A DNA stretch of 64,000 nucleotides from Streptomyces sp. CB02261 (lineage in GTDB: Bacteria > Actinomycetota > Actinomycetes > Streptomycetales > Streptomycetaceae): the NCBI RefSeq assembly GCF_001905665.1, contig NZ_LIVX01000001.1, positions 992,001 to 1,056,000 of the forward strand, given 5' to 3'. Positions 17,857 through 27,127 of the stretch are shown in pieces (position 1 is the stretch's first letter; every line of letters begins with the position of its first letter). The position numbers and the translations under genes were made by a program. Under the pieces are notes generated by a model. It searched no databases. It saw only the letters and a list, made by a program, of their open reading frames with translations, and was not told where the DNA came from.

Positions 17857-19224
17857 ATGTGGTGGAGGAGGACGCGGCCAGGCGCCGCCGGACGCGGCCC
17901 CCTCGTACCCGCCCCCGCCGCCGCCCTCGCCCTCGTCCTCCTCCTGGGTGCCGCGCTGTCCGCCGGGTGCGCCACCGACCCTCCGGAACCGTCCCCCGTG
18001 CCCGCCCGCGACCGGGTCGACGGCGCCGGACGGCCCATCACCCTCACCGTCGGCGTCTTCGGGGAGTTCGGCTACCAGGAGGCGGGGCTCTACGACACGT
18101 ACATGCGGCTCCGTCCGGACGTCTCGATCCGGCAGACCTCGCTCTCCCGCAACGACGTCTACTACCCGCAGCTGCTCACCCATCTCACCGCAGGCTCCGG
18201 CCTCGCCGACGTCCAGGCGGTCGAGGTCGGCAACATCGCCGAGGTCGTCGACACCCAGGCCGGGCGGCTCGTCGACCTCGGCTCCGCGCCCGGCGTCGAC
18301 GAGAAGGCCTTCCTGCCGTGGAAGTGGGCGCAGGCCACCACCGCCGACGGCCGCACCCTCGGGCTCGGCACGGACATCGGCCCGCTGGCCCTCTGCTACC
18401 GCAAGGACCACTTCGCGGCGGCCGGACTGCCCACCGACCGCGGGACCGTCGGGCGGCTGTGGGCCGGGGACTGGCGGCGGTACGAGGAGGTCGGGCGGCG
18501 CTTCGCCGCACGGGCGCCCGAGGGCGTGGCGTTCACCGACTCCGCCTCCGGGGTGCTCGCCGCGGCCGTCTCCGGCGCACCGCTGCGCTACTACGACGCG
18601 CGCGGCGACCTGGTGGTGGCGACCAATCCCTACGTACGGGCCGCCTGGGACCTGGCCGCGGACTTCGCCCGGCAGGGACTGACCGCCCGGCTCCAGCAGT
18701 TCACGCCCGACTGGGACCAGGCGTTCGCGCGCGGGGACTTCGCCACGATCGCCTGCCCCGCCTGGATGCTCGCCTACATCGAGGACAAGTCGGGACCGGC
18801 CGCGCGCGGGCGGTGGGACGTGACGGTGGCGCCCCGGCCCGGCAACTGGGGCGGCTCCTTCCTCGTCGTGCCCTCCGCCGGACGGCAGCGGGCCGAGGCC
18901 GCCCGGCTCGCGGCCTGGCTGACCGCGCCCGAGCAGCAGGCCCGGCTGTTCGCCCGGCGCGGCACCTTCCCGAGCGCCTCCGCCGCGTACCGGCTGCCGG
19001 AGGTCGCGGACGCGCGGCACCCCTCCTTCGGGGACGCGCCGATCGGCGCGCTCTACGCGGCGGCCGCGCGGGGAGTGCCGCTGGCCCCGGTCGGCCCGAA
19101 GGACGGGCTCGTCAACCAGATCCTGTCGGACACCGGGATGCTCCAGGTCGACCAGACCGGGCGGTCGCCCGACTCGGCCTGGCGGGCGGCGATGAAGGCG
19201 ATCGACAACGCGCTGGACCGATGA
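17857..19224 (+). CDS. sugar ABC transporter solute-binding lipoprotein
   Basis: Family 1 extracellular solute-binding protein of 455 residues, anchored to the membrane by a lipid. The signal ends in the clear lipobox LSAGC. The mature protein begins with ITLTVGVFGEFGYQEAGLYD and carries the usual two-lobe pattern, including GLGTDIGPLALCYRKD. The ATG at 17857 was chosen because it gives a normal lipoprotein signal (MWWRRTRPG...); an ATG 15 codons upstream adds nothing. It heads an operon with two permeases but no ATPase gene, so it probably shares a general sugar ATPase such as MsiK. Position across from a CebR-type operator suggests a plant-derived oligosaccharide; the substrate is not proven. 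Confidence 0.85.
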   Translation: MWWRRTRPGAAGRGPLVPAPAAALALVLLLGAALSAGCATDPPEPSPVPARDRVDGAGRPITLTVGVFGEFGYQEAGLYDTYMRLRPDVSIRQTSLSRNDVYYPQLLTHLTAGSGLADVQAVEVGNIAEVVDTQAGRLVDLGSAPGVDEKAFLPWKWAQATTADGRTLGLGTDIGPLALCYRKDHFAAAGLPTDRGTVGRLWAGDWRRYEEVGRRFAARAPEGVAFTDSASGVLAAAVSGAPLRYYDARGDLVVATNPYVRAAWDLAADFARQGLTARLQQFTPDWDQAFARGDFATIACPAWMLAYIEDKSGPAARGRWDVTVAPRPGNWGGSFLVVPSAGRQRAEAARLAAWLTAPEQQARLFARRGTFPSASAAYRLPEVADARHPSFGDAPIGALYAAAARGVPLAPVGPKDGLVNQILSDTGMLQVDQTGRSPDSAWRAAMKAIDNALDR

Positions 19225-19230
19225 GGACGC

Positions 19231-20247
19231 GTGACCGAGACGAGGGACCCCGTGGATCCGTTCCTGCCGCCCGCCGGTTCGCCCGTCCCCCCGCCGGCCG
19301 CGCCGTCGAGTACGCCGGGGCGGGCGCCGGAGCCCGGGGGTCGGGAGCGGGCGGGGCGACTGCGGTCGCGCTCCGCGCCGTACCTGCTCGTCGCCCCGTT
19401 CTTCCTGCTCTTCGGGGCGTTCGGGCTGTTCCCGCTGGCCGCCACCGCCTGGACCTCGCTGTTCCGGGTGGAGCTGACCGCGCCGGAGGCCCGTGAGTGG
19501 GTCGGGCTCCACAACTACGCCCGGCTGCTGCACGACGAGTACTTCTGGAACGCCCTGTCCAACACCGTCGTCATCGGTGTCCTCGCGACCGTTCCGCAGC
19601 TGCTGCTCGCCCTCGGCGTGGCACACCTGCTGGACGTACGGCTGCGCGGACGCCTTGCCTTCCGGGTGGTGGCGCTCGCCCCGTACGCGACCTCGGTGGC
19701 GGCGGCGACGCTCGTGTTCGCGCTGCTCTTCGGCCGGGACCAGGGGATGGTCAACTGGGCGCTCGGGCTCGTCGGGATCGCCCCGGTGGACTGGCAGAAC
19801 GGCCCGTGGGCCTCGAAGGCGGCCGTCTCGTCGATCGTGATCTGGCGCTGGACCGGCTACAACGCGCTCATCTACCTTGCGGCGATGCAGACCGTGCCGC
19901 GCGAGCTGTACGAGGCGGCGGCGCTCGACGGGGCCTCGCGGTGGCGGCAGTTCCTGCACGTGACGCTGCCGGGGCTGCGGCCCGCGCTGCTGTTCACGGT
20001 GCTCGTGTCGACGATCGGCGCGACCCAGCTGTTCGGCGAGCCGCTGCTGTTCAACACCGGGGCGGGCGCCTCGGGCGGTGCGGACCACCAGTACCAGACG
20101 CTGGGGCTCTACCTGTACGAGCAGGGGTGGGTGAACCTGCACCTCGGGCGGGCGGCGGCCATCGCCTGGGCGATGCTGCTGATCCTGGTGGTGCTGTTCG
20201 GAGCGGCCCGGCTGCTGCGGCCGGTGCTGCGCGGGAGGGGCGCCTGA
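19231..20247 (+). CDS. sugar ABC transporter permease (MalF/CebF type)
   Basis: Inner-membrane permease of 338 residues. A disordered Pro-rich N-terminus of about 45 residues precedes six transmembrane segments. The EAA loop that contacts the ATPase is recognisable as YEAAALDGASRWRQFLHVTLPGL (split here by one family-typical G at its centre). The GTG start lies 6 nt after the solute-binding protein stop. The stop TGA overlaps the next ATG by one base, so the operon is tightly coupled. Confidence 0.88.
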   Translation: MTETRDPVDPFLPPAGSPVPPPAAPSSTPGRAPEPGGRERAGRLRSRSAPYLLVAPFFLLFGAFGLFPLAATAWTSLFRVELTAPEAREWVGLHNYARLLHDEYFWNALSNTVVIGVLATVPQLLLALGVAHLLDVRLRGRLAFRVVALAPYATSVAAATLVFALLFGRDQGMVNWALGLVGIAPVDWQNGPWASKAAVSSIVIWRWTGYNALIYLAAMQTVPRELYEAAALDGASRWRQFLHVTLPGLRPALLFTVLVSTIGATQLFGEPLLFNTGAGASGGADHQYQTLGLYLYEQGWVNLHLGRAAAIAWAMLLILVVLFGAARLLRPVLRGRGA

Positions 20248-21071
20248 TGCGGACGGTTCGGGCGGGCTGGGGCACGTACACGCTCCTCGGTCTCTTCACG
20301 GTGGTCTCCCTCTTCCCGCTGGTGTGGACGGCGGTGGCGGCCTCGCGGACCAGTACGCGCCTCGCGTCGGCGCCGCCGCCGTTCCGGTTCGGGCGGAACC
20401 TGCCGCGGAACCTGGGGATCGCCTGGACCGAGGGCGGGCTCGGCGAGGCGCTGGCCAACACCACGCTCGTCGCGGGCGCGGTCGCGGCGGGCACGGTCCT
20501 GTTCTCGACGCTCGCCGGTTTCGCGTTCGCCCGGCTGCGGTTCCGGTTCCGGGGCGCGCTGCTGCTGCTCGTGGGCGCGACCCTGCTGATCCCGCCTCAG
20601 CTGGGGGTAGTCCCGCTCTACCTGCTGATCGCGCGGCTGCGCTGGACGGACGAGCTGCAGGCGGTGGTCCTGCCCTCGCTCGTCTCGGCCTTCGGGGTCT
20701 TCTTCATGCGCCAGCACCTCCTGCGGGCGCTGCCGTCGGAGCTGCTGGAGGCGGCGCGGGTCGACGGGGCGGGGACGCTGCGGGTGGTGTGGCACCTGGT
20801 GTTCCCCGCGGCGCGCCCGGCGATGGCGGTGCTGGGGATGCTGTCGTTCGTGGCGGCCTGGAACGACTTCTTCTGGCCGGTGCTCGTGCTGACGCAGACC
20901 GGGAACCCGACGGTGCAGGTGGCGCTGACCGGGCTGGGGCGGGGTCATGTGCCCGACACGTCGGTGGTGATGGCGGGGGCGCTGCTGGGGACGCTGCCGC
21001 TGCTCGTGGTGCTGGCGCTGTTCGGGCGGCACATCGTGGGCGGGGTGATGCGGGGGGCGGTGAAGGGCTGA
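20247..21071 (+). CDS. sugar ABC transporter permease (MalG/CebG type)
   Basis: Second permease, 274 residues, six transmembrane segments. The EAA motif reads LLEAARVDGAGTLRVVWHLV, followed by PAARPAMAVLGML. It forms the heteromeric channel with the gene before it, which it overlaps by 1 nt (TGATG). No ATPase follows; the operon stops at the hairpin 21100-21142. Lack of a dedicated ATPase is normal for Streptomyces carbohydrate importers that use MsiK. Confidence 0.88.
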   Translation: MRTVRAGWGTYTLLGLFTVVSLFPLVWTAVAASRTSTRLASAPPPFRFGRNLPRNLGIAWTEGGLGEALANTTLVAGAVAAGTVLFSTLAGFAFARLRFRFRGALLLLVGATLLIPPQLGVVPLYLLIARLRWTDELQAVVLPSLVSAFGVFFMRQHLLRALPSELLEAARVDGAGTLRVVWHLVFPAARPAMAVLGMLSFVAAWNDFFWPVLVLTQTGNPTVQVALTGLGRGHVPDTSVVMAGALLGTLPLLVVLALFGRHIVGGVMRGAVKG

Positions 21072-21099
21072 GCCCCGCGGGGCTCTTCGGCGCAGGGGT

Positions 21100-21142
21100 G
21101 CGCGCCCCGGCCGGAGGTGGGGTGGATCCGGCCGGGGCGCGC
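21100..21142. terminator. bidirectional terminator, ABC operon / chitinase
   Basis: A 16-bp perfect stem (GCGCGCCCCGGCCGGA) with an 11-nt loop lies between the convergent permease and GH18 genes. Confidence 0.75.
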
Positions 21143-21163
21143 GGTGTGGGGGGGCGGGAAGGT

Positions 21164-22693
21164 CTACTTGTAGGCGGCGAAGGCCTTGGTGAAGGCCAGC
21201 GGCTGCTGGAGGATCGAGGAGCAGGTGGCGTCGGCGTAATGCACGGCGCCGGCCGCGCACTGCTTGTCACGGGTCGAGGACCACATCGACAGCCAGCCGA
21301 TGCCCTTGGACCGCGCGAAGTCGACGAGCTGGGTGGCGTCCTCGACGGTGAAGATCTCGCTCACGACGTCGTTGACGCCGATCATCGGGGTGACGGCGAC
21401 GGCCTTCCAGGCGGCCGCGTCGGAGAGCCCGAGGACGCCCTTGATCTGCGCCTGGGTCGCGGTCGCGGCCTGGACGGCGTACGTGCCCATGTCGGCGCTG
21501 TACGCCGGCCCGTAGTCCATCGCCATGATGTTGACGGCGTCGACGCGGACGCCGTTCCTCTTCGCGTCGGCGAGCAGGTCGACGCCGGGCTGGGTGAGGC
21601 CCTCGGGCATGACGGGCAGGGTGAAGGAGACGTTCAGGCCCGGGTGGGACTTCTGGAGCTGGGCGATCGCCTGCGAGCGGCGGGTGTTGGCGGCCGTGTC
21701 CGGCAGGGCCGCGCCCTCGACGTCGAAGTCGACCTTGGTCAGCCGGTAGTGGTCGATGACCTTGCCGTACGCGGCGGCCAGCGCCGAGGACGACGGGCAG
21801 TTCAGGGCCAGTTCGTGGCCGGCGGCGCCGCCGAAGGAGACACGGACGTCACCGCCCTTGGCGCGGAGGGCGCCGATCTGGGCGGCGACCATGTCGTTCG
21901 CGAGGTCGGTGACCCCGCCCCACAGCGGGGCGCAGGAGCCGCCGGAGGTGATGAAGGCGAGGTTGAACTCCTTCACGCCGGTGGCGTCGGCGGTCGCGAG
22001 CAGGTCGTACGCCGGGTAGAGCGAGGTGTCGACGTAGGGGGCGTACTTCGCGGCCGTGGCGGGGGCGCCGGTCGCGGTGGCGGTGGGCGTGGGGGTGGGG
22101 GTGGGCGCGGTCGTCGCGGTGGCGGTCGGCCTGGGGCTGGTGGTGGCCGTGGCGGTGGGGGCGGGCGTGACGGTCGCGCTCGGGCGGGCGGTCGTCGTGG
22201 GGGAGGCGGTCGCGGTGGGCGGGTCGGTGGGACGGCCGCTGGGGGTGGGGGCGGTCCCGCCGGCGGAGCAGGGCGCCTTGTTGATGAGGCAGGCGGCCGG
22301 GTCGCCGGCCTCTCCGGCGACCGAGGTGACGAAGCCGACGGTGACGGACCCGCCCGGGGCCAGCTGCCGGTTCCAGTCGGCGGGCTTCACGGTGACGTGC
22401 CGTCCGGAGACGGTGTGCTCGCCGTTCCAGAGGGACCCGATGGTCGTCCCGGCCGGGAGGTCGAACTCCAGGGTCCAGTCGGACTGGACGGTCGAGGTCT
22501 CGTTGGTGACGACGTACTGGCCGGTGTAGCCACCGGTCCAGCCGCTGGTACGGGTGTACGCGGCGCCGACGGCGGCGGCCTGGGCCGTACCGGTGAGCGC
22601 GAGGACCGTGCCGCCGACGACCGCCGCGGCGACGACGGCTCCGACGGCCTTGGTCCTGGTGCTCGTCCTGCGCCGGTGCGAACTGGTGCCCAT
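21164..22693 (-). CDS. secreted chitinase, CBM2-GH18
   Basis: Secreted chitinase of 509 residues. The signal peptide ends in GTAQA (about residue 35). A CBM2-type module follows (about 36-130; SGWTGGYTGQYVVTN, DWTLEFDLPAGT), then a Pro/Thr-rich linker of about 75 residues made of PTATATTAPTP-like units, then a GH18 barrel. The catalytic motif is KVDFDVEG with E326 as acid. The barrel resembles the single-domain, bacterial ChiD-like group rather than the ChiC type seen at 40 kb. The ATG at 22693 was chosen for its twin-basic signal start; a longer frame lacks signal character. Unlike the other chitin genes here it has no dre-like site upstream, so control may differ. Confidence 0.9.
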   Translation of the reverse strand: MGTSSHRRRTSTRTKAVGAVVAAAVVGGTVLALTGTAQAAAVGAAYTRTSGWTGGYTGQYVVTNETSTVQSDWTLEFDLPAGTTIGSLWNGEHTVSGRHVTVKPADWNRQLAPGGSVTVGFVTSVAGEAGDPAACLINKAPCSAGGTAPTPSGRPTDPPTATASPTTTARPSATVTPAPTATATTSPRPTATATTAPTPTPTPTATATGAPATAAKYAPYVDTSLYPAYDLLATADATGVKEFNLAFITSGGSCAPLWGGVTDLANDMVAAQIGALRAKGGDVRVSFGGAAGHELALNCPSSSALAAAYGKVIDHYRLTKVDFDVEGAALPDTAANTRRSQAIAQLQKSHPGLNVSFTLPVMPEGLTQPGVDLLADAKRNGVRVDAVNIMAMDYGPAYSADMGTYAVQAATATQAQIKGVLGLSDAAAWKAVAVTPMIGVNDVVSEIFTVEDATQLVDFARSKGIGWLSMWSSTRDKQCAAGAVHYADATCSSILQQPLAFTKAFAAYK

Positions 22694-22793
22694 CGCGTGC
22701 CTGCCTCTGTCCTGGGGGGTGGGGAGGGGGTGCGGCAGCACGCTAGCGACCGGGAACGGGACAAAAGGGCGTCCGGGGGCGGGGACGGGGATT

Positions 22794-22815
22794 CTTAGGA
22801 CCCGCTTAAGGAAGG
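22794..22815. promoter_or_regulatory. 11-bp-spaced direct repeat upstream of chitinase
   Basis: CTTAGGACCCG and CTTAAGGAAGG are imperfect direct repeats at an 11-bp period. This is the spacing used by OmpR-family response regulators, and one is encoded 1.5 kb away. It lies about 100 bp upstream of the chitinase start. Weak evidence. Confidence 0.3.
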
Positions 22816-22929
22816 CATCGGAACCAGGAAAGGTTGGGCCCGGAAGACGGCCCCCTGGGCCGCCTCCGGCTGCCCGCACGGCTCAGGCGTCGGAGGCTCT
22901 GCGGCTCCCCGCACGGCTCCCCGCACGGC

Positions 22930-24339
22930 TCACGCGTCGGCGGCCCTGCGGCTGCCCGTGCCGCCGCGGCGGCGGCGGGTGGAGCGGCGGCCGGGGCGTC
23001 CGGCCGTGCCGCCCGAGCGGCGCCCGTCGAGCCCGATCCAGACGCGGACCTCCGTACCGCCGAGGACCGAGTGTCCGATGCGGACGTCGCCGCCGGTGGC
23101 CTCCGCCATCCGGCGCACGATGTCGAGGCCGAGGCCCGTGGAGCCGTCCCTGGCGCCGCTGTTGCCCCGGGCCAGCGCGGCGGCGGGGTCGGCGATGCCG
23201 GGGCCCGCGTCGGAGACCAGGACGATGACGGCGTCGTCGCCGTTGTGGAGGTCGATCGAGAAGGCGGTGCCCTCGGGGGTGTGCCGGAAGACGTTGCCGA
23301 GCAGGGCGTCGAGCGCGGCGACGAGTTCGGGGCGGGCGACCGGGATGCGGACGGGGCGCTCGACGCCCGCGACCCGTACCCGGCGGTCCTCGTCCTCGGC
23401 CAGCGCCGACCAGAACTCCATCCGCTCGCGCACCACTTCGGCGGCGTCACAGCCCGCGCCGGGCCCGGTCGCCTGGGTCTGCGGCTTCGCGTCGCGGGCC
23501 GTGCGGATGATGATGTCGACCTCGCGTTCCAGCTGTTCGACGGCCGCCCGGGTCTGGTCGGCGGCCGGGCCCGAGCCCAGCGAGGCCGCGTTGAGCCGGA
23601 GCACGGTGAGCGGGGTGCGGAGCCGGTGCGAGAGGTCGGCGGCCAGCTCCCGCTCGTTGGCGAGGAGTTGCACGACCTGGTCGGCCATGGAGTTGAACGC
23701 GACGGCGGCCGACTTGAGTTCGGGCGGCCCCTCCTCGGGGACCCGGGCGCCGAGCCTGCCCTCGCCGAGGTCGTGGGCGGCGCCCGCGAGGCGCTGGGCG
23801 GGCTGGACCATCCGGACGCCGAGCCGGTCGGCGACGGCGACGGAGCCGACGATCAGGGCGATGCCGACGCCGGCGAGGACCAGCCAGGCGGTGGCGACCC
23901 CGTTGGACACCTCGCCCTCGGGGACGAAGAGTTCGACGACGGCGACCTTGCCGCTGCTGAGGGCGGTGGGCTGGAGCAGCGCAAAACCGCCCGGGACCTC
24001 GGCGATGGAGGCCCGGCCCAGCCTGCGGGTGGTCGCGAGGTCCTCCTCGCCGGCCCTGCGGGTGCCGATCTCCAGGGCGGTGGAACCGGGTTCGCCGGCG
24101 GGTACGTGGACGGCGAGCCGGCCGGCGGCGCCGTCCTCGGTGGTGGCGACGGCCTTGTCGAGTTCGCCGCGGTCGGTGGTGATGGCGAGGACGGGCGCGA
24201 GCCCCGCGGCCCGCCGTTCCGCGTTGGAGAAGGCCCGGTCGCGGGCCATCTCCTTGACGACGAGCCCGAGGGGTACGGCGAAGGCGACGACGACCATGGC
24301 GGTGACGGCCAGCGACACCTTGACGAGCGCCCATCTCAC
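22930..24339 (-). CDS. membrane sensor histidine kinase
   Basis: Sensor kinase of 469 residues, partner of the response regulator encoded just upstream. Transmembrane segments lie at about 5-28 and 150-172 and flank an extracellular domain of about 120 residues. A HAMP segment (about 175-225), the HisKA phosphoacceptor H238 in DLSHRLRTPLTVL and a HATPase domain with N-box (ALLGNVFRHTPEG), G1 (SDAGPGI) and GLGLDIVRRM follow. The C-terminal 30 residues are Arg/Gly-rich. The GTG start overlaps the regulator's stop as GTGA. The signal is not known from sequence. Confidence 0.9.
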   Translation of the reverse strand: MRWALVKVSLAVTAMVVVAFAVPLGLVVKEMARDRAFSNAERRAAGLAPVLAITTDRGELDKAVATTEDGAAGRLAVHVPAGEPGSTALEIGTRRAGEEDLATTRRLGRASIAEVPGGFALLQPTALSSGKVAVVELFVPEGEVSNGVATAWLVLAGVGIALIVGSVAVADRLGVRMVQPAQRLAGAAHDLGEGRLGARVPEEGPPELKSAAVAFNSMADQVVQLLANERELAADLSHRLRTPLTVLRLNAASLGSGPAADQTRAAVEQLEREVDIIIRTARDAKPQTQATGPGAGCDAAEVVRERMEFWSALAEDEDRRVRVAGVERPVRIPVARPELVAALDALLGNVFRHTPEGTAFSIDLHNGDDAVIVLVSDAGPGIADPAAALARGNSGARDGSTGLGLDIVRRMAEATGGDVRIGHSVLGGTEVRVWIGLDGRRSGGTAGRPGRRSTRRRRGGTGSRRAADA

Positions 24340-25067
24340 GGCCGCGGCTCCGAGGGCGCGCCCGGCGCCTGGTCCGGCTCCCGGGGCGGCTCCAGCTTCA
24401 CGCCGACCCCGCGCAGGGTGTGGAGGTAGCGGGGCCGGGCGGCCGTCTCGCCCAGTTTCCGCCGCAGCCAGGACAGATGGACGTCGATGGTCTGGTCGTC
24501 CCCGTACGACTGCTGCCACACCTCGGCGAGCAGTTCCTTGCGCGGGACGACGACGCCGGGCCGCCCGGCGAGGAAGGCGAGCAGGTCGAACTCGCGCCGG
24601 GTCAGGTCGAGCGGTGTGCCGTCGAGTTCGGCCTGACGGCGCAGCGGGTCGACGGTGAGCCCGCCGACGCGGACCGCCCGGGACGGCGGCGCCTCGCCCG
24701 CCCCGGCCCGCGCCCGGCGCAGGACGGCGGCCATGCGGGCGGAGAGGTGGTCGACCGAGAAGGGCTTCACGAGGTAGTCGTCGGCCCCGGCGTGGAGGAG
24801 CCGTACGATCTCCGCCTCGTCGTCCCGGGCGGTCGCGATGATCACCGGTACGTCGGTGATCCCGCGCAGCATCTTGAGCGCCTCGGACCCGTCCAGATCG
24901 GGCAGTCCGAGGTCCAGGACGACCACGTCGAAACGGAAATGGGCGACCTCGCGCAGCGCCTCCAGGGCCGTGCCGACGCTCCGTACGGTGTGGGAGGCCT
25001 CGGTCAGCTGCCGGATGAGGGCGGAGCGCACGAACTGGTCGTCCTCGACCACGAGCACACTTGCCAT
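24336..25067 (-). CDS. OmpR/PhoB-family response regulator
   Basis: Response regulator of 243 residues. The receiver domain (1-115) has the acidic pair ED (8-9), phosphoacceptor D52 in VVLDLGLPD and K near 102 in YLVKPFS. The winged-helix DNA-binding domain spans about 130-225 (TRREFDLLAFLAGRPG, WLRRKLGE). I chose the ATG at 25067, which begins MASVLVVEDD; an ATG three codons upstream is also possible. Neither has a clear Shine-Dalgarno site, so the mRNA may be leaderless. It overlaps the kinase gene by 4 nt, and a secreted-protein gene starts divergently 80 bp away. Confidence 0.9.
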   Translation of the reverse strand: MASVLVVEDDQFVRSALIRQLTEASHTVRSVGTALEALREVAHFRFDVVVLDLGLPDLDGSEALKMLRGITDVPVIIATARDDEAEIVRLLHAGADDYLVKPFSVDHLSARMAAVLRRARAGAGEAPPSRAVRVGGLTVDPLRRQAELDGTPLDLTRREFDLLAFLAGRPGVVVPRKELLAEVWQQSYGDDQTIDVHLSWLRRKLGETAARPRYLHTLRGVGVKLEPPREPDQAPGAPSEPRP

Positions 25068-25146
25068 GGGCCGCACCGTACGCCATTCGGGTGAGGCCGA
25101 GGGGGAGGGCCACCCTCCGGCGGGGGTCCGCGCGGTGTGGTGCAGT

Positions 25147-25728
25147 ATGGCCCCGATGCGAAGAGGACTCGTTCACGCCCTGGCCTGGTCGCTCGCCACC
25201 GGCGCGGCGGTCACGCTGTCCTGGTGGGGAGTGCACACGGTGCTGTCCGGCACGGTGTACGACCCCCCGCGCGCGCTGCCCCTCCCGGCCGGCAGCGCCG
25301 ACGATCCGGCCCCGGCCGGCAGCGAGCCGCTGACCTCCTCGACCCGGCGGCCCGCCACCACCGGGCCCGCCGCGCCCGCGACGACGAAGCCCACGCCGAG
25401 CGGCGGCCGCACGACCCCGGCCACGCCCACGGCCACCCCCTCCCGGACGGCGCGGCCCACGACACAGGCGCCCCCGGCCACCAGCCCGCCCGACACCGCT
25501 TCGAACGTGAAGAGCTACACGGTGGACGGCGGCCGGGTTGCCTTCGACCTGGGGGCGACCTCGGCCGAACTGGTCTCGGCGACCCCGGCGCCGGGCTGGC
25601 AGATGCAGGTGTGGAAGCAGCCGACCTGGATCCGGGTCACCTTCACCGAGGACGGCCGCGAGCTGTCCGTCTTCTGCCTCTGGCACGACACGGCGCCCCG
25701 CGTGGAGATCGACGACCGCGCCACCTGA
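25147..25728 (+). CDS. exported hypothetical protein with Pro/Thr linker
   Basis: 193 residues. A hydrophobic N-terminal segment (about 8-30) serves as signal or membrane anchor. A long Pro/Thr/Ala-rich linker (about 45-120) projects the final domain, residues 120-193, which is compact and beta-like (VDGGRVAFDLGATSAELVSA, QMQVWKQPTWIRVTF). I do not recognise the domain. The gene is divergent from the two-component operon with only 80 bp between, so it may be its target or may sense the same condition. A second ATG 3 codons downstream is also possible. Confidence 0.65.
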   Translation: MAPMRRGLVHALAWSLATGAAVTLSWWGVHTVLSGTVYDPPRALPLPAGSADDPAPAGSEPLTSSTRRPATTGPAAPATTKPTPSGGRTTPATPTATPSRTARPTTQAPPATSPPDTASNVKSYTVDGGRVAFDLGATSAELVSATPAPGWQMQVWKQPTWIRVTFTEDGRELSVFCLWHDTAPRVEIDDRAT

Positions 25729-25755
25729 GGCGCGCCCCGGTCCGCCGGGCGGCGC

Positions 25756-26628
25756 TCAGCGGAAGGCGGACGCGGGCGGTACGGGTGAGGGCTTGGCGCT
25801 CGCGTCGGTGACCGGCGCCGCTCCCCCGGCGAAGTCGGCCAGGGCGCGCCCGTGTTCGACCCGGCCCGGGTGGGGGTCGGTGGCGACCCGGCGGGTCAGC
25901 TCGGCAACCGGCAGCTCGCGGTCCGAGGCGAGCAGCACCGCGTTGCCGAAGCGGCGGCCGCGCAGCACCGTCGGGTCGGCGGCCAGCGCCAGCTCCGGGA
26001 AGACGGTGGCGGCCGTGGCGATCTGGCCGCGCAGGTGGGTCAGCGGCGGGCCGTCGGCCAGGTTCGCCGCGTAGAAGCCGCCGGGCCGCAGCACCCGCCG
26101 CACCTCGGCGAGGAACTCGGTGCTGGTCAGATGGGCCGGGGTACGGGCTCCGCTGAACACGTCCGCGATGACCAGGTCGGCCCAGCCGTCCTGGACCTTG
26201 GCGAGACCGGCGCGGGCGTCGGTGGAGCGGACCCGGACGCGGGCCGCGCCGTCGAGCGGCAGTTCCCTGCGGACGAGCTGGACGAGGGGTGCGTCGAGCT
26301 CGACGATCTGCTGGGTGGAGCGGGGGCGGGTCGCGGCGACGTACCGGGCGAGGGTGAAGGCGCCGCCGCCGAGGTGGACGACCTGGAGCGGCCGGTTCGG
26401 CGGGGCGGCGAGGTCCGCGATGTGGCCGAGGCGCCGCTGGTACTCGAAGGAGAGGTGGGCGGGGTCGTCGAGGTCCACGTGGGACTGCGGGGCGCCGTCG
26501 ATGAGCAGCGTCCAGGCGCGGGGGCGTTCCCGGTCGGGTATGAGTTCGGCGAGCCCGCCGTCGACGGTCTCGACGACGGAGGCGGCGGCCGCCCGGTCGC
26601 GCTGCTTGTTCCTTGCCACGGTCTCCAT
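25756..26628 (-). CDS. spermidine-synthase-like methyltransferase-fold protein
   Basis: 290 residues with a Rossmann-like fold of the spermidine synthase superfamily. LQVVHLGGGAFTLARYVA is the SAM/dcSAM-binding glycine loop (about 80-97), followed by the acidic IVELDAPLV and the catalytic-region DLVIADVFSG. True spermidine synthases have a DAR and DD pattern that is only partly kept here, and actinomycetes carry many such orphan homologues, so I would not assign polyamine synthesis. The start at 26628 is the first ATG; a GTG four codons in is equally plausible. It runs on its own between unrelated genes. Confidence 0.7.
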   Translation of the reverse strand: METVARNKQRDRAAAASVVETVDGGLAELIPDRERPRAWTLLIDGAPQSHVDLDDPAHLSFEYQRRLGHIADLAAPPNRPLQVVHLGGGAFTLARYVAATRPRSTQQIVELDAPLVQLVRRELPLDGAARVRVRSTDARAGLAKVQDGWADLVIADVFSGARTPAHLTSTEFLAEVRRVLRPGGFYAANLADGPPLTHLRGQIATAATVFPELALAADPTVLRGRRFGNAVLLASDRELPVAELTRRVATDPHPGRVEHGRALADFAGGAAPVTDASAKPSPVPPASAFR

Positions 26629-26683
26629 TATCCGGGCAGCCGTGAGGGCCCGGCGCGACGGGCCGGTGGCGGGGCCTGTCGGC

Positions 26684-27127
26684 TCAGTGGCAGCCGTCGG
26701 CCGCTTCGATGAGGCGGGCAGCCTCGCCGAGCGCCTCCCGGAGCACGACGGGGTCGGTGACGGGGTCGGTGTCCCCCGGCGGCAGCAGCCAGCCGGCCGG
26801 GCGGGGCGCGTCGCCCGTCGGCTCGGGCAGCTCCGGCAGTTCGGGGAGACGGAGGCCTCGACCCGAGGTCCGCGTACAGGCGCTGCCCGGCATGTCCCAG
26901 GCGGCGGCCGTGCCCGGCGGTACCAGGAACCCCAGGGTGTCGCAGGCGCCGTCGTGGACGACGGGGCCGACGGCGGGGACGGCGCCGCGCCGCAGGATGT
27001 CCACGGCCTCCAGGCCCTGCCGGGCGGGGACCGTCACCAGGTCCCAGGCTCCGGCGTCGGCCCTGGGCCCGTCGGCGTCCGGGGCGGGTGCGTGCCACGT
27101 GGCCGACTGCGAACCGATCTCCGACAT
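26684..27127 (-). CDS. small protein resembling a primase/polymerase N-terminal domain
   Basis: 147 residues, soluble. DLVTVPARQGLEAVDILRR, GPVVHDGACDTLGFLVPPGT and GWLLPPGDT recall the N-terminal part of proteins annotated in Streptomyces as bifunctional DNA primase/polymerase. The domain is too short and lacks visible catalytic acids, so enzymatic activity is doubtful. The ATG at 27127 has GAGGAGGGG upstream. It is divergent from the HTH-TPR regulator 224 bp away; such small orphan proteins commonly sit beside regulators of that type in this genus, which suggests a functional pair. Confidence 0.55.
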   Translation of the reverse strand: MSEIGSQSATWHAPAPDADGPRADAGAWDLVTVPARQGLEAVDILRRGAVPAVGPVVHDGACDTLGFLVPPGTAAAWDMPGSACTRTSGRGLRLPELPELPEPTGDAPRPAGWLLPPGDTDPVTDPVVLREALGEAARLIEAADGCH

